Below are positions 1-9,966 of a stretch of 31,459 bases of DNA, one piece after another. The notes beneath the pieces are model-generated. The model was not told the origin of the DNA. It searched no databases and saw only the letters and a program-made list of their open reading frames with translations. The DNA is from Hofstenia miamia (lineage: Eukaryota > Xenacoelomorpha > Acoela > Hofsteniidae). Where the stretch lies: NCBI GenBank assembly GCA_900660155.1, contig CABFPE010000142.1, positions 1,227,559 to 1,259,017 on the forward strand, read 5' to 3'. Both the position numbers and the translations under genes were made by a program. The number at the start of each line of letters is the position of its first letter. Position 1 is the first letter of the stretch.

Positions 1-479
1 GACAAGGTGGGAAGAATGGTACACTGGAGTTTGAGCAGGCAGCATGGGTTAGAAGCAGGAGACAAGTGGTATGAACACAAGCAACAGGGCGTCATAGAAA
101 ATGAGAAGGTTAAGATACTGTGGGAATTCAACATACAGACAAGCACGGAGGCCAGACATAGTAGTAGTAGACAAAGAGAAAAGATTGGGAACAGTGATAG
201 ACATAGCAGTACCAAAGGACAGAAATGTAGAAAGCAAGGAGAAAGAGAAGATAGAAAAGTACAGGGAGTTGGCAGAAGAAATAGAAAGCTGTGGAAGTTA
301 AAGAAGGTTGAAGTAGTCCCGGTAGTAGTAGGCGCACTAGGAGCAGTGAGTAAGAAGCATAAGAGATACTTGGAGGAGTTGGGAATACCAAAGTGAGAGG
401 AGCAGTAGCACAGAAGGCAGCATTGTTAGGAACAGCTAGAGTCCTGAGGAAAGCTCTCGGACTTCCTGGGAACTGGTGA
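1..479 (+). pseudogene. 3' end of R4/Dong-type non-LTR retrotransposon ORF (restriction-like endonuclease), frameshifted
   Basis: The C-terminal part of a retrotransposon polyprotein runs off the left edge of the window. The reading moves through three frames: frame 1 (about 7-138, with HWSLSRQHG and VKILWEFNIQT), frame 2 (about 139-290, with ARRPDIVVVDKEKRLGTVID) and frame 1 again (about 290-393, with VVPVVVGALGAVSKKHKRY). A last shift gives VRGAVAQKAALLGTAR up to the TGA at 477-479. The spacing PD-x14-D followed by a downstream lysine is the PD-(D/E)xK nuclease signature found in the restriction-like endonuclease that nicks target DNA for R2/R4/Dong/NeSL-type elements. At least three frameshifts make this copy dead. 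The reverse-transcriptase part would lie left of the window. The clade assignment is from motif recognition only. Confidence 0.75.
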
Positions 480-527
480 GTTCCCCGAGCTGAGAGGGAT
501 ACCAGCATGAAGCTGTGAGATGCAAGG

Positions 528-562
<35 letters not shown>
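528..562. repeat. (TAA)n microsatellite at the 3' end of the retrotransposon
   Basis: About 35 nt of uninterrupted TAA/ATA trinucleotides begin 49 nt after the retrotransposon stop codon. Dong-type elements are known to associate with TAA simple repeats, so this tract may be the element's tail, its target site, or both. The opposite side of the insertion is not in the window. Confidence 0.9.
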
Positions 563-564
<2 letters not shown>

Positions 565-906
565 AGGCATACACTACAAAAAAATAAAAAAAACAAGTCA
601 AGTTTTAAGGCAGCGAGGACAGTCACAGGAGATGAAATAGGCGCAAATGGAAGAGTATGTGAAGTTGGAGAAGGGCTCAGCAAAGAGGAAAGCCATCAAA
701 GATTTCTTGAAACTTGGTGGCGGGGAAAAGAAATCAATCGCTGTTGGAGGGTTGAGAGTCAACATGTAATTAGCAGCAGTACAGGCGCGATTGAAAAACG
801 AATGAAGGGTGCGACGTTTCTTGGGACGACGAATGGAGAAAGTGACAACATCATCAGAGCGAGTGAAGCGGGAATTAGAGAACCTAATGAAATAAATAGA
901 GATTAG
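563..906 (+). other. Unclassified repeat-like segment, richer in G+C, with one open frame
   Basis: This stretch is visibly richer in G and C than the DNA to its right and resembles the retrotransposon tail in composition. The frame that contains position 601 has no stop until TAG at 904-906, about 100 codons, but its first in-frame ATG is only near 802. I recognise no domain in any frame. It is most likely a piece of another mobile element next to the TAA tract. A host exon is possible but unsupported. Confidence 0.3.
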
Positions 907-1838
907 TATAAAAATTTACATTTACATGCAAATACCATGCAGTTAAAATTATAACTTCTTCAATTTAACTACTAATCAAAATCATATTATACTCCAATAG
1001 GAACATTTTTCTGTGCCAATAGAATTAATCCTCTTCCTACACTTTTTCAGAAATAGGCACTGGCCTCTTTCTCCACATGGCGTAATTGCCCCAATCTCCC
1101 CTACTGTATAATTTTGTCTCAATACCAGATAGCTTCTAAGCAGGTTGCATACTTTAAGATATATATATGTAGGTCCACGAGATACACCCCAACGTTTGAT
1201 TTATTGTTCTAAATACGATATTTAATTCAGATTTCACAAAATGAGAAATGGACGCATTGTCCAATTTTCATAGGGGCAAAAAATACATCCTTGATGCACA
1301 ACAGTTGGTTTTGACAAAAATGGAGTAATTTTTTATATGAACTCAACAGGTTGGTTTTTTGGATTGTTTTAATGGTGACCCTAGGAATATTATGAAATCC
1401 TGTAAATTAATTTAACATTTCTGTTTTATAATTTTTATACAGAAATTGTTTAAAACTCAACCCACATATTAGTAACTGATAAACATATCAACAACATATC
1501 TTAAAACATACTACAGCAAGAGACTGTTGCGCTGTCCGTCAAAAAATCATGAAATTCACCTTAAAAATCAGAATTCGAATTAATGAATTATGGGCGTTAA
1601 CTTGTACTCTTGCGGAACTTGTGACAAATTCGTTTTAATTCTGAATTTGTGTTGAATCATATGGCCCTTGTTCAGCTTTGTTACGTAAGAGGAATTCGTT
1701 AATATAAATATTGACGAATTCTCGGAGGTTATTGACCGCTAATTTCCAGTGCGGTAATTTCAGTTGTGGTATCGTTCAAGCTATTCTTTTACATTAACTA
1801 CTTCTCTACGTTGTTATTGGCTGAAATTTTTAAATTTT
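907..1838. other. AT-rich non-coding stretch, nothing recognised
   Basis: There is no coding signal. A short TA run sits near 1160. GAATTC-containing words recur between about 1565 and 1725, for example AGAATTCGAATTAA and TTTTAATTCTGAATTT, in partly inverted orientation, but I could not define an element. Confidence 0.4.
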
Positions 1839-2170
1839 GCCACGGGCCGAGCCGAGCTTGAGCAGAGTATTGGATATACAATGAGCCCAGAACGAGCCGT
1901 TTTTAAGCAAACCAAATTTATAGTGCTGCTTGTTAATTTGATAATGCAGATTTTTTTATTTTTCATTCAATACACCTTTTCTATAATCTTATTTTAAAAT
2001 CTAATAATAGGAAGAGCAATTGAAAAAATTCTGAGAGCACAATATTTTTAAAAACATACCGAGCTGAAACGAGCCTCATTGAAAGATTTTCTGGCCCGAG
2101 CCGAACTTACGCAAAATTTAAACGAGCCGAGCTTAGAAATTACGGCTCGTTGACAAGTCTGTGGCACGGT
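1839..2170. repeat. GAGCCGAGC-rich repeat cluster
   Basis: The word CGAGCCGAGC and close variants occur at about 1845, 1890, 2065, 2095 and 2123. The last copy is followed by its inverse, giving ACGAGCCGAG...ACGGCTCGT. These G+C-rich words stand out in an AT-rich background and suggest a degenerate repeat family or MITE. I cannot assign terminal repeats or target duplications. No coding capacity was seen. Confidence 0.45.
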
Positions 2171-2600
2171 GTCCTTCTTGAAAATCGTTTTTTTATTTGC
2201 TGTGTATTCAATAATATTTATTAGCTATAAATGTTGATTTTAATCTTGGCATTTTTCAATTGGCCCAAGACTGGAATGGGGAAGTTATTTTTTGGTTCAA
2301 CTCGGCCCACAACCCGCAGACTTCCTCAAAATGGGCCTATCCGATCCGGTCCAATGCGCAGCCCATGTAGTTTTTCAAAATTCCGTTCACATTTGTTTTA
2401 GCAGTGAGTATTAACCCAAAACTAAGGATGTCACCGAAAACAGGAACGAAACACCAGAAAAATAGTAATTTTATGTGAAATCAACAAAACCAATATTAAA
2501 GTAACAGCCTGGAATAGTTTGTAGAATACAAGCTGCAAAAAACATTAAGATTTAGACACGCTTTTGTTTGTCAAATGAGATTCTTAAATTGGACATGCAT
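2171..2600. other. Non-coding; short GGCCC/CCGGTCC-rich patch at about 2260-2380
   Basis: A patch with TTGGCCCAAGA, CTCGGCCCACAACCCG, AATGGGCC and GATCCGGTCC looks like the inside of another old repeat. Nothing else is supported. Confidence 0.3.
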
Positions 2601-2615
2601 TCACACATCTCAACA

Positions 2616-2685
2616 TGATTAATTGTTAAGCAGAAAGACATGTTGACTCATGATTAATTGTTAAGCAGAAAGACATGTTGACTCA
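2616..2685. repeat. Perfect 35-bp tandem duplication (2 copies)
   Basis: The 35-nt unit at 2616-2650, beginning TGATTAATTGTTAAG and ending TGTTGACTCA, is repeated exactly at 2651-2685. Identity between copies implies a recent event or an assembly error. Confidence 0.9.
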
Positions 2686-2976
2686 CATGTAATGTTTAGT
2701 CGCTCGATTACTGATATGTATAGTAAACTAAACAAAGTGGGACGGACTTTCAATATGAAATTACTCATTGTTGATCTTGCTTGCCATGAATGAGATACAA
2801 TCCTCAATATCTTTATTTGTTTGCTTAGCATACATAATGCACTGCACATCATAATAAGTGTCCTCTATGCTAAGTTCGTATATTTATGCAAGTACGTGTA
2901 CAAATTATTCCATTACTGTCACTTTATGGATCTATTTAATCAATCTGGTATATAATTATTAATTAATAACAACAGC

Positions 2977-3274
2977 GTGCCAATATCGACATTTTTTCTT
3001 CAATTTATGGAGAGGCCAAAGTACGATATTGTAGTCTACGTGTGGAAACCTCAAAGCGATAGACAGCTCATTGCTTACCACCATAATGGGGTATTTCAAA
3101 TCAGCAAAATTATTCCAATCGAAAAGCAATGCAGTAAAAAACAATTTCTTCTCTTACCAACAAACGGCATGATTGGTATTAAAAAACGGAGCTTTATTCT
3201 CTTTGACATCAAAAAACAATTGCTCTACAAAACCAAGTTCCAAATGAAGTGCAGAGCACTTTGTTTCGAGCTCG
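2977..3274 (+). CDS. Candidate coding exon, product unknown
   Basis: This is a stop-free frame of about 100 codons with non-repetitive composition. The first ATG is at 3007, giving MERPKYDIVVYVWKP; the frame is open upstream to a TAA near 2953. The frame would end at TAG 3277-3279, but a good splice donor, CTCG|GTTAGT, sits at 3274/3275, so this could be an exon continuing elsewhere. The alternation of short hydrophobic stretches (DIVVYVW, RSFILFDI, CRALCF) and turns resembles beta-propeller blades, but I cannot name a family. No convincing downstream exon was found. It could be a chance open frame. Confidence 0.3.
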
Positions 3275-3279
3275 GTTAG

Positions 3280-4262
3280 TTTGCTACCTGGGTTTTTGAA
3301 AATACAAAAATTTCAATAAAAAATTTTTTATTGCAATAAGTGCACTTATTTTTCACTATATTTCCTGACCCATTCCTGAATTATTGTGCGTTGCTTGAAA
3401 TATCAGGTCGCAGTTGGTTTCGTTTTGTTTCATTGGGGACAATAATATACTGATTTTGTCTTTGGATATGTTATTTGAATTTATTGCCGATAATTTTTGA
3501 GGAACCTTCAAAATAAGACTAAACAATGTGTAATTACACCAAAAAAACCTGCTGTTACATAAAAGCCTTTTTTATAAAACAGTCAATGATAAGGGACCCA
3601 CTATATGTTTTTGTAAAGAAATATCAAAGGAATTCGTTAAAACAAATTGAATTCAATTCATTCACTTTACATCATTACAATCTCTTGACATCAAATCTTG
3701 AAGGTAATATTTAATAAACATCCGCGTTTGCTATTTAAAATAACTACTGTTGCATAATGGCTTCTAAAGAACCATATTTAAAACAGATTACAAAACCTTG
3801 GAATTTTAGCTACGCTTTGACCAATAGGAGGTCTAAGGCCCGATGATAACAACAATTTCCATGCAATATCTTCTTTTGTGAAGAAAAACTGAGTGAGTCC
3901 GGTCCAAGAGTGCCTTGCGCAAAGTCAGAGGTTGTCACCCCATTGCCTATCGTGAGTAATAAGCGTTTCAACATTATTTGGGAAAACAATCACAGATTTT
4001 GAAACATTCCCAGTAAAATTAGGGGTAAAAAGTGCTCTACTAGTTTAGTACAAAATACATTTAATACGCTTGTTTTTGAAACAATCTTCTTAGTTAGCGT
4101 AAGGTAGCTTTACGCATTTCGAATATTTTTTTGGTATTTTGAGCAGATCCAATTTAATATGCACACACTGTTAATGCTCTTTCGAAGCAAACATTAAAAA
4201 AATTTAAGTTCTTCGCTCTCATTTTAAAACGTTAATATACAACTTCCCAATTTCCCAAAAAA
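3280..4262. other. AT-rich non-coding stretch
   Basis: Only short open frames with no domain similarity are present, for example at 3526-3714. No tRNA, terminal repeats or tandem arrays were seen. Confidence 0.4.
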
Positions 4263-4540
4263 TATTTAAATGGAATTTAGAATTTAAAGCCTACACACAT
4301 CGTATCTTAAGCGGCAAATCTTTAAATCAAGATTTCTATATTTATGATTTAACAATCTCATTCGTTTTGGTAAGTTCACTTCCTGTCAAGTCTCTACAAA
4401 TTTCATATGTTTTTGAATATCTGACTTTTATTCTTCCCTGTTGCTATAAAACAGTAATTCATTAATGGCTTAACAGATAGATATTGGCCAGAGCATGTAC
4501 TTCTCGGATTTTGAATATTCTTTAAAATTACTAATTAAAT
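4263..4540 (+). repeat. Dispersed direct repeat, copy A
   Basis: This sequence, beginning TATTTAAATGGAATTTAG, is repeated in the same orientation at 11412-11690 with about a dozen substitutions and small gaps over 278 nt. Similarity stops abruptly at both ends. There are no obvious terminal inverted repeats, TG...CA ends or tRNA promoter boxes. The two copies bracket the EEP/RT-like gene, 7.15 kb apart. Confidence 0.85.
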
Positions 4541-6107
4541 TGATGAGTTCATAGGTTGTTAAAGTTTACATTGCCTTCCAATGTCATCAAAGATAGTTAC
4601 CTCAGGCAACGGAAGGCAAGACGGTCGCACACGGCCATAAAGGGAGTAGTACAGATCAAGCATTAAAATTCAGTAAATACTATCAATTCATTTTCCATTT
4701 ACCCTTGAGAAACTAGTTGAGGTAATACTTATGCAATCAAGTCCAGGCAAAGCAATTAACAGAAAATTATTACTTCGCTAAATTTCAACTCCGAATGGAA
4801 GTATAGATTAATCAGTGGTTACATTGACCCTGGATAGAAAGCATGGAAAGCGAATTTGCAGTGAGACCCGGATAAAAAGTGAAAATAATATATTTAAAAA
4901 GAACAATTATATTGACTCTTCCAACATAACAATACAAGTATGCTTTAGAATAATATAATTTGAAGATGATGTGCGAAGAATAACTGACATTTTAAGAGAT
5001 TCTAGCTAGATTTTAAAGAATAGGGTCTCAATTAAGTGTTCTAAATCGTATTGCTTTGTAAAATAAATATGTAAAGCGTTTGATACACTTTTTATTCATA
5101 AAATACAAACTATTTTTAGAAAAATTTACTGTGATAAGTCTGAAGCCTGAAATGGTAATAAATTATTTCATACTTTAGAGAAGGTTATACAAACTGCATG
5201 TTCTCATGGACTCCGCAAAGGAGTAAAAAATCTCTGCACAAATGTTAACAAAATTGAAGAAATTTGTTTTTGCCATCATAGTATGAAGAAAAAACAACTG
5301 CTACACTTTTAACAGATTTTTGGGCTGGCTAAAATGAGTAAAAGATACAGAAATTTATATAAATCAATCAAATTTATATAAATCAATCTTCCAAACTAAC
5401 TTCGGTCATGAATAGGTCATTGAAAGACATTATGCATGTACGTTGCAGTTGAGTCATATATTGTTATTGCAAGCTGAAAGTCTTCCAGACATAAACTCAA
5501 TCAGTTTTCTGCAGTAATCTGGAATGACTTAGCTAAGTTGTCTTATGCTTAATGAATTCAATAGGGCAAATGCTTAAATTAGGAATGATTCATCTTGCTA
5601 TGTGAATATCTAAGCAATCTTGAATAGTGGAATGATTACCATTTTTTTATTTTATAGACATAGCAGAAGATATTCCACTAAGAAAGTAACAACAGCATTT
5701 TACGATCATTTCTTCATGGGTTGCATGAAATAGACTTCAGTTGAAAACTTGCTCAAATCAATATTCTCCATCAAGATAAATATTTTTAGATGATAATTGC
5801 AGCTAGAATGGGTGCTTTAAAGTGCACCAAGGAAGTGAATAATTATCAAAGCACAAAAGATTCGGGTCAGCAAAAGAAATAAACTTTCCAGACTGACAGG
5901 TTAATTAATTGGTAGTGTGTGTGTCAAATCCTTTCACATCATTTTTGGAAATTTTTAAATCTTCCCTCCGATTCATGAAATATCTACTATTCAAGATTAA
6001 TTGATCAAATCTAGTCTGTGAGTTTATACACCAGCAAAGAAGCCCTTCTTATCTTCGAAAAACACTATTGATTAACTTGCATTTTGTGAATGTTATCACC
6101 ATTTTAA
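4541..6107. other. AT-rich non-coding stretch with a 19-bp tandem duplication at 5351-5388
   Basis: The unit AAATTTATATAAATCAATC occurs twice in a row at 5351-5369 and 5370-5388. Some of the sequence just upstream of 6108 may belong to the decayed Tc1-like element that follows, but I could not recognise its DNA-binding domain or left terminal repeat. Confidence 0.4.
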
Positions 6108-6458
6108 ATAGAATGCCTGGTCCAATGTCCCTTCTCTGATGAGACAGAAATATTGCAGTTTCATTCCAATCGTCAAACTGTGAGAAGACCTCAGCATCAA
6201 TGATTTAGTCCAAAGTACACTGTTTAGCCTATTGCATGAAGAATAAAGAAATTTTTTTCAAGCACTAGACTATCACACTTAAGTGAATTGATTCAAACAT
6301 ATTTTTCGTCTTTGAAGATATTTTATTGTATTATATCTGTCTTACACTTTAGAGTGCATAGTGTAGAAAATAAGTGTTAGGATGGGATAAAAATATACTT
6401 TTTCTAAAAAACCATTAAATTTTTGAAGTGTGTCCAAACTTGTGCAGGGTACTGTATA
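6108..6458 (+). mobile_element. Tc1-like transposon relic: transposase fragment plus one terminal repeat
   Basis: Between 6108 and 6210 the reading NAWSNV (one frame) followed by PFSDETEILQF and QTVRRPQHQ (the next frame) matches the Tc1-transposase segment W-x-x-V-x-FSDE, which carries the second catalytic Asp. At 6426-6458 the sequence GTGTGTCCAAACTTGTGC followed by AGGGTACTGTATA has the form of a Tc1-family terminal repeat. The frameshift, the TGA soon after, and the absence of the rest of the DDE domain show a dead, deleted copy. The left terminal repeat was not found. Confidence 0.6.
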
Positions 6459-7430
6459 TTTTCCTTTTGTCCGCACTCCTATATCCCTACATAAAGACTG
6501 CATATAGCTTCAAAGTTTTATTAATAATTTTGTATTCCATAAATTTGAAGTAAAGTATTTGCATAAAATTTTTATTTTCCCCTAAATAAAATATTTTTAG
6601 GTGTGAGCTCCGTTTAGAAAAAGTTAGCATAGCAAGACCATTATATTCACTGTCAACGTGGTTATTTTCACCACGTCAAGTTCAAACAGATTCAAAAACC
6701 GAAATTCAACGGGTCTAAAACAGGTCTTCATTCAATATCAGATCATCGTTTTCGCAAGCAGAATGAGAAATTAGTTTCTTGGAATGGTTAGTAAATTTTA
6801 AAATTAATGATCACGTGCAAACATATGCTTGAACAAAAATTATAAGTTTTAAGTCAATTTACAATTTCGAAAGAGTGTCCTAAGCCAATTCAACCTTCAT
6901 TAAAAGTTATTTCCAAAGCCAAACTACAAAAACCAGTAATTGCAAAAACTTTAATATTAGTATGTTTATTGAAATTTAATGTGTCATAATTTTAAAAAAC
7001 CTCCAACGACGTACAAGACGAAAAACGAGAAAAGATAAGTACAGAAGTGAAGAAGTGGTCTGGTACTTGCGTTTTGCAGATGACTTTTAAATGTATGACA
7101 AAAAGAAATTTATATTTTATTTTATGTTAATGCATATTATATTCATTTCCTCAACTTCACATATGACTTCACAAAAGCATAATTCTGTTTACTATGAGTC
7201 AATTCCAAAGTTAAATAATTACACGTAGCAATCTACTATTAATTGGTGGTACATACATGTAGTCTGTGTTTATACTTAATATAAGCATTTGTAGGCTTTT
7301 AGGTTTGTCTAATCTGTTATAAATTTCAATACACAACAGTGAAGTTCACAATATATTTGAAGATTGATTTACATAGTAAATGATGTCCCAAATTTCAAAA
7401 AGCTACGCCAATTATTCCAAGTACTAAATG
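6459..7430. other. Non-coding stretch downstream of the minus-strand gene; possible poly(A) signal
   Basis: No domain-bearing frame was seen. On the minus strand AATAAA (plus-strand TTTATT at 7116-7121) lies about 310 nt beyond the stop codon at 7431 and could serve as the polyadenylation signal of the EEP/RT-like gene. The motif is common by chance in DNA this AT-rich. Confidence 0.3.
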
Positions 7431-9953
7431 CTAATCACGCCAATTCAAATTAGCTTTAACTTTTTCGATTTCATTATTGATGTATGGTTTGACTTTGGGA
7501 AATCGATCACTTATTTTTCCGATTAAATCCAATAAACTCGTAAATTCTTTACGTGCCTTGTATTTTCTAGATGACAATGCAACTTTCCAAAAATCAAAAC
7601 AGGTATTTATGATATCGAACACTTTTGATTTGAAAAATTCCTGTACATCCTCCTCTTCATCGTTGTCATCACTTGAAAAGAAACGAGTAAAATTAGCTCT
7701 GATTTGATAGCATATTGATAGAGCATGCGGAATGTAGTTTAAATCTGGATCTAATGTAAAACCACGTAACTTAATGTTTGAAATTTTCCTAACTTTGTTG
7801 CCAAATGTAAAAAATTCAATAGAATCGCTTTCATTTGGTAGCTTAAAATGTGTAAATTGCATTTCAACTTGATTAACATCGAGTCGATGTAGTGTCAACC
7901 AAAACTCCACTATATTTGCTATCTCATAACTTCTATTTTCTAAATCCTTTTCATCTTCTTTAATTAGCACTATGATTTCTTTATCAACAGAAAAGACTTC
8001 ACAGTATTGTCGAAGGAAGCCAATAGCATCTTCTAAAATATAATTTTGCAAATGAGATGATAGTATGTATTCGTTAAAAAGTGTACCATTAACAGGCACT
8101 TTAATGAAGGGATATTTCTCCGAGTACATTTCAAGAGTTTTAAGATAACTCTCTAGTATAGACAATAAATTGTTTTCTACTCCCAATGATCTAAGAATGT
8201 TTATTACATTGCTCGAAGGCATAAATTTAATCACATTTGATAAGCCAAGTCTCATCATAAAAACTGATTTTTTCATTTTTTGTGCTTTCAATACAAAATT
8301 TATTATTCTACATATCGAGATTTCTCCTTCATTGCATTTATATTTGATCTGTTCTTTTAAACGATTACATATTATAAATTCCAAAAACTTACCAAAAATC
8401 ATTGGATTTGGCAAAATGTTGAAGTGGTCTATCGTCAGACAACCCTTGATTTTAGGATTATCGTTTCTAAGTAACATTATGGGAACGGTATTGAGAAGTT
8501 TTGGGAAGTCACAATAATAAAAACAGTGATTGAAAATTTCAATTAACCTTGTATGCAATTCTTCATTTTTCATGCAGACCGTGAGACGCTTGTCATTAGG
8601 AAAGGTTTTACAGAATTCTTGTAAATAAGGTTGAATTGAAAATGTATCGGTAGACACACGTTCTTCAAATGGTATGGGTATGTGCAATTCATCAATTAAG
8701 TTCCTAACTCCGAAATCTTCTGAATAATTAATTTGAAATTTTTCGTTTTTAAATATGCTTTTTAATATCCGAGGTTTATGGTTAGTGAAAATTTTTTGCT
8801 GTTCACTTCTAAAATTAAGAAAATTTATTTCCAAATCTACGCTACGCCAAAAACTAAATTCATTAATCTCGAACGTCAAATTATATTCAGTTAACCAATT
8901 CAGAAAAGCGTTTTCTTCATTGCGTTTTAACATGGTATCAGCATTATCACACGTTATGTAAACTCCCAAATAATTTTCGTATAAAAATACTTCACCATGA
9001 TTCTCGAGAAATAGGCGTGCCTTCCTTAAAAACAAATTATAATAGACGGTTGCAAGTAAGCTGTCCTTAGGTACATTGTATTTTGATGGAATTTCAATAT
9101 ATGGATTATTTACCTCAAACGACTTACGATTTTCAAGGTAATCTATTAATATGTTAGCAAAATTCGGATGGTATTCGTTTAACCATTCAATCAATTTATC
9201 GATAGGAAAACAACCAGATATCCACGAAGTATCCCATTCTAAATACAGATTACTTCTACTTTTGTAGGACATCCAATTTGGAACAGTTTCATGTTTGTTA
9301 TAATCAAGTCGATTACGAATTAGTAATTCAAATACTCTGCTAAACGAAGATACCCAACAAATAGTATCAATGTCATCTATATAATCCTTAGATCGTGATG
9401 ATATTTCAATAAACTCTTTTTTAAGGACGTGGGGAAAGCATCCTTTACAGAGACAATTGTTAAAAATGGTTACTAATTCGGAAAGGGCAGAGTCACCAAC
9501 TCCTATCATACATTCAACCAAGTTATAATCCGGCAGTTTCTTTATTGATTCTAATTCTGGACCATACAAACAATCCTTTAATTCTCTCACATTGATTAAA
9601 TTAAAATTACAAGGTAATGTATACGAATGACTTTCTTCACAATTTTCAATCTGTTTAAATAACTCTTTCAAAAGGAACACATCACTATCCAATAGGTGCA
9701 TTGGGGACATATTCTTTGCAAGCAATTTATTAAGTTCATCTTCGGTTTGCAAAGGTTCTATTGTAATTAAAATTGGTTTGTGGTGGCGCAACTCTTTATG
9801 CTGACCTATAAGCTTCCAACTATATTTTCTTACGACATTTTTACTTACTAGGCTTATATCAATGTAGCTTTGATCAGTTCCACTATAATATGTTGGGCCT
9901 TCAGATGGAACATTAAGGATTTTTAGGTGATTCGAAAGAATTGCATCGACCAA
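7431..9953 (-). CDS. Non-LTR retrotransposon-derived protein, C-terminal part: end of EEP nuclease plus two degenerate RT-like domains
   Basis: An 840-codon uninterrupted frame; the TTG at 9953 only marks where the split starts, because the protein really begins in the upstream ORF. Residues 1-65 finish the EEP nuclease (SYIDIS at 29-34, then RHHKPI where SDHxPI is usual). Residues about 110-400 read as an RT-like fold: IFNNC-x3-GCFP (163-174), FELLIRNRL (208-216), NVPKDS (293-298) at the GVPQGS position and LYENYLG (324-330) at the catalytic YADD position. Residues about 440-760 repeat the plan: IFNHC...FP (473-484), FIICNRL (526-532), RLGLSNVIKFMP (568-579) for LDxSxAFD, SVDKE (655-659) for YADD, then GFTLDPDL (731-738), the usual LGxxLD strand after RT. 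Both lack the metal-binding aspartates, so polymerase activity is not expected. An acidic stretch (SSDDNDEEEDV, 760-770) and a charged helical tail end the protein. No CCHC knuckle or RNase H was seen. The RT assignment is by eye. Confidence 0.65.
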   Translation of the reverse strand: MVDAILSNHLKILNVPSEGPTYYSGTDQSYIDISLVSKNVVRKYSWKLIGQHKELRHHKPILITIEPLQTEDELNKLLAKNMSPMHLLDSDVFLLKELFKQIENCEESHSYTLPCNFNLINVRELKDCLYGPELESIKKLPDYNLVECMIGVGDSALSELVTIFNNCLCKGCFPHVLKKEFIEISSRSKDYIDDIDTICWVSSFSRVFELLIRNRLDYNKHETVPNWMSYKSRSNLYLEWDTSWISGCFPIDKLIEWLNEYHPNFANILIDYLENRKSFEVNNPYIEIPSKYNVPKDSLLATVYYNLFLRKARLFLENHGEVFLYENYLGVYITCDNADTMLKRNEENAFLNWLTEYNLTFEINEFSFWRSVDLEINFLNFRSEQQKIFTNHKPRILKSIFKNEKFQINYSEDFGVRNLIDELHIPIPFEERVSTDTFSIQPYLQEFCKTFPNDKRLTVCMKNEELHTRLIEIFNHCFYYCDFPKLLNTVPIMLLRNDNPKIKGCLTIDHFNILPNPMIFGKFLEFIICNRLKEQIKYKCNEGEISICRIINFVLKAQKMKKSVFMMRLGLSNVIKFMPSSNVINILRSLGVENNLLSILESYLKTLEMYSEKYPFIKVPVNGTLFNEYILSSHLQNYILEDAIGFLRQYCEVFSVDKEIIVLIKEDEKDLENRSYEIANIVEFWLTLHRLDVNQVEMQFTHFKLPNESDSIEFFTFGNKVRKISNIKLRGFTLDPDLNYIPHALSICYQIRANFTRFFSSDDNDEEEDVQEFFKSKVFDIINTCFDFWKVALSSRKYKARKEFTSLLDLIGKISDRFPKVKPYINNEIEKVKANLNWRD

Positions 9954-9966
9954 TTCATGTCCAAAC
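9779..9966. repeat. 188-bp tandem duplication, copy 1
   Basis: Copy 1 of an imperfect tandem repeat inside the nuclease coding region. It differs from copy 2 at two positions (ACTATATT versus ATTATATT; GACATTTT versus GACACTTT), each changing an amino acid (S/N and N/S). Two bases of ambiguity (TG) occur at the junctions. The length, 188, is not a multiple of three. Confidence 0.95.

Noticed and set aside
128..683. Minus-strand open frames of 157 and 85 codons
   Set aside because: They are antisense shadows of the retrotransposon tail and of the TAA microsatellite (runs of Ile or Tyr).
7477..8961. Plus-strand open frames of 76, 115 and 68 codons
   Set aside because: They lie antisense to the much longer minus-strand gene and show no domain.
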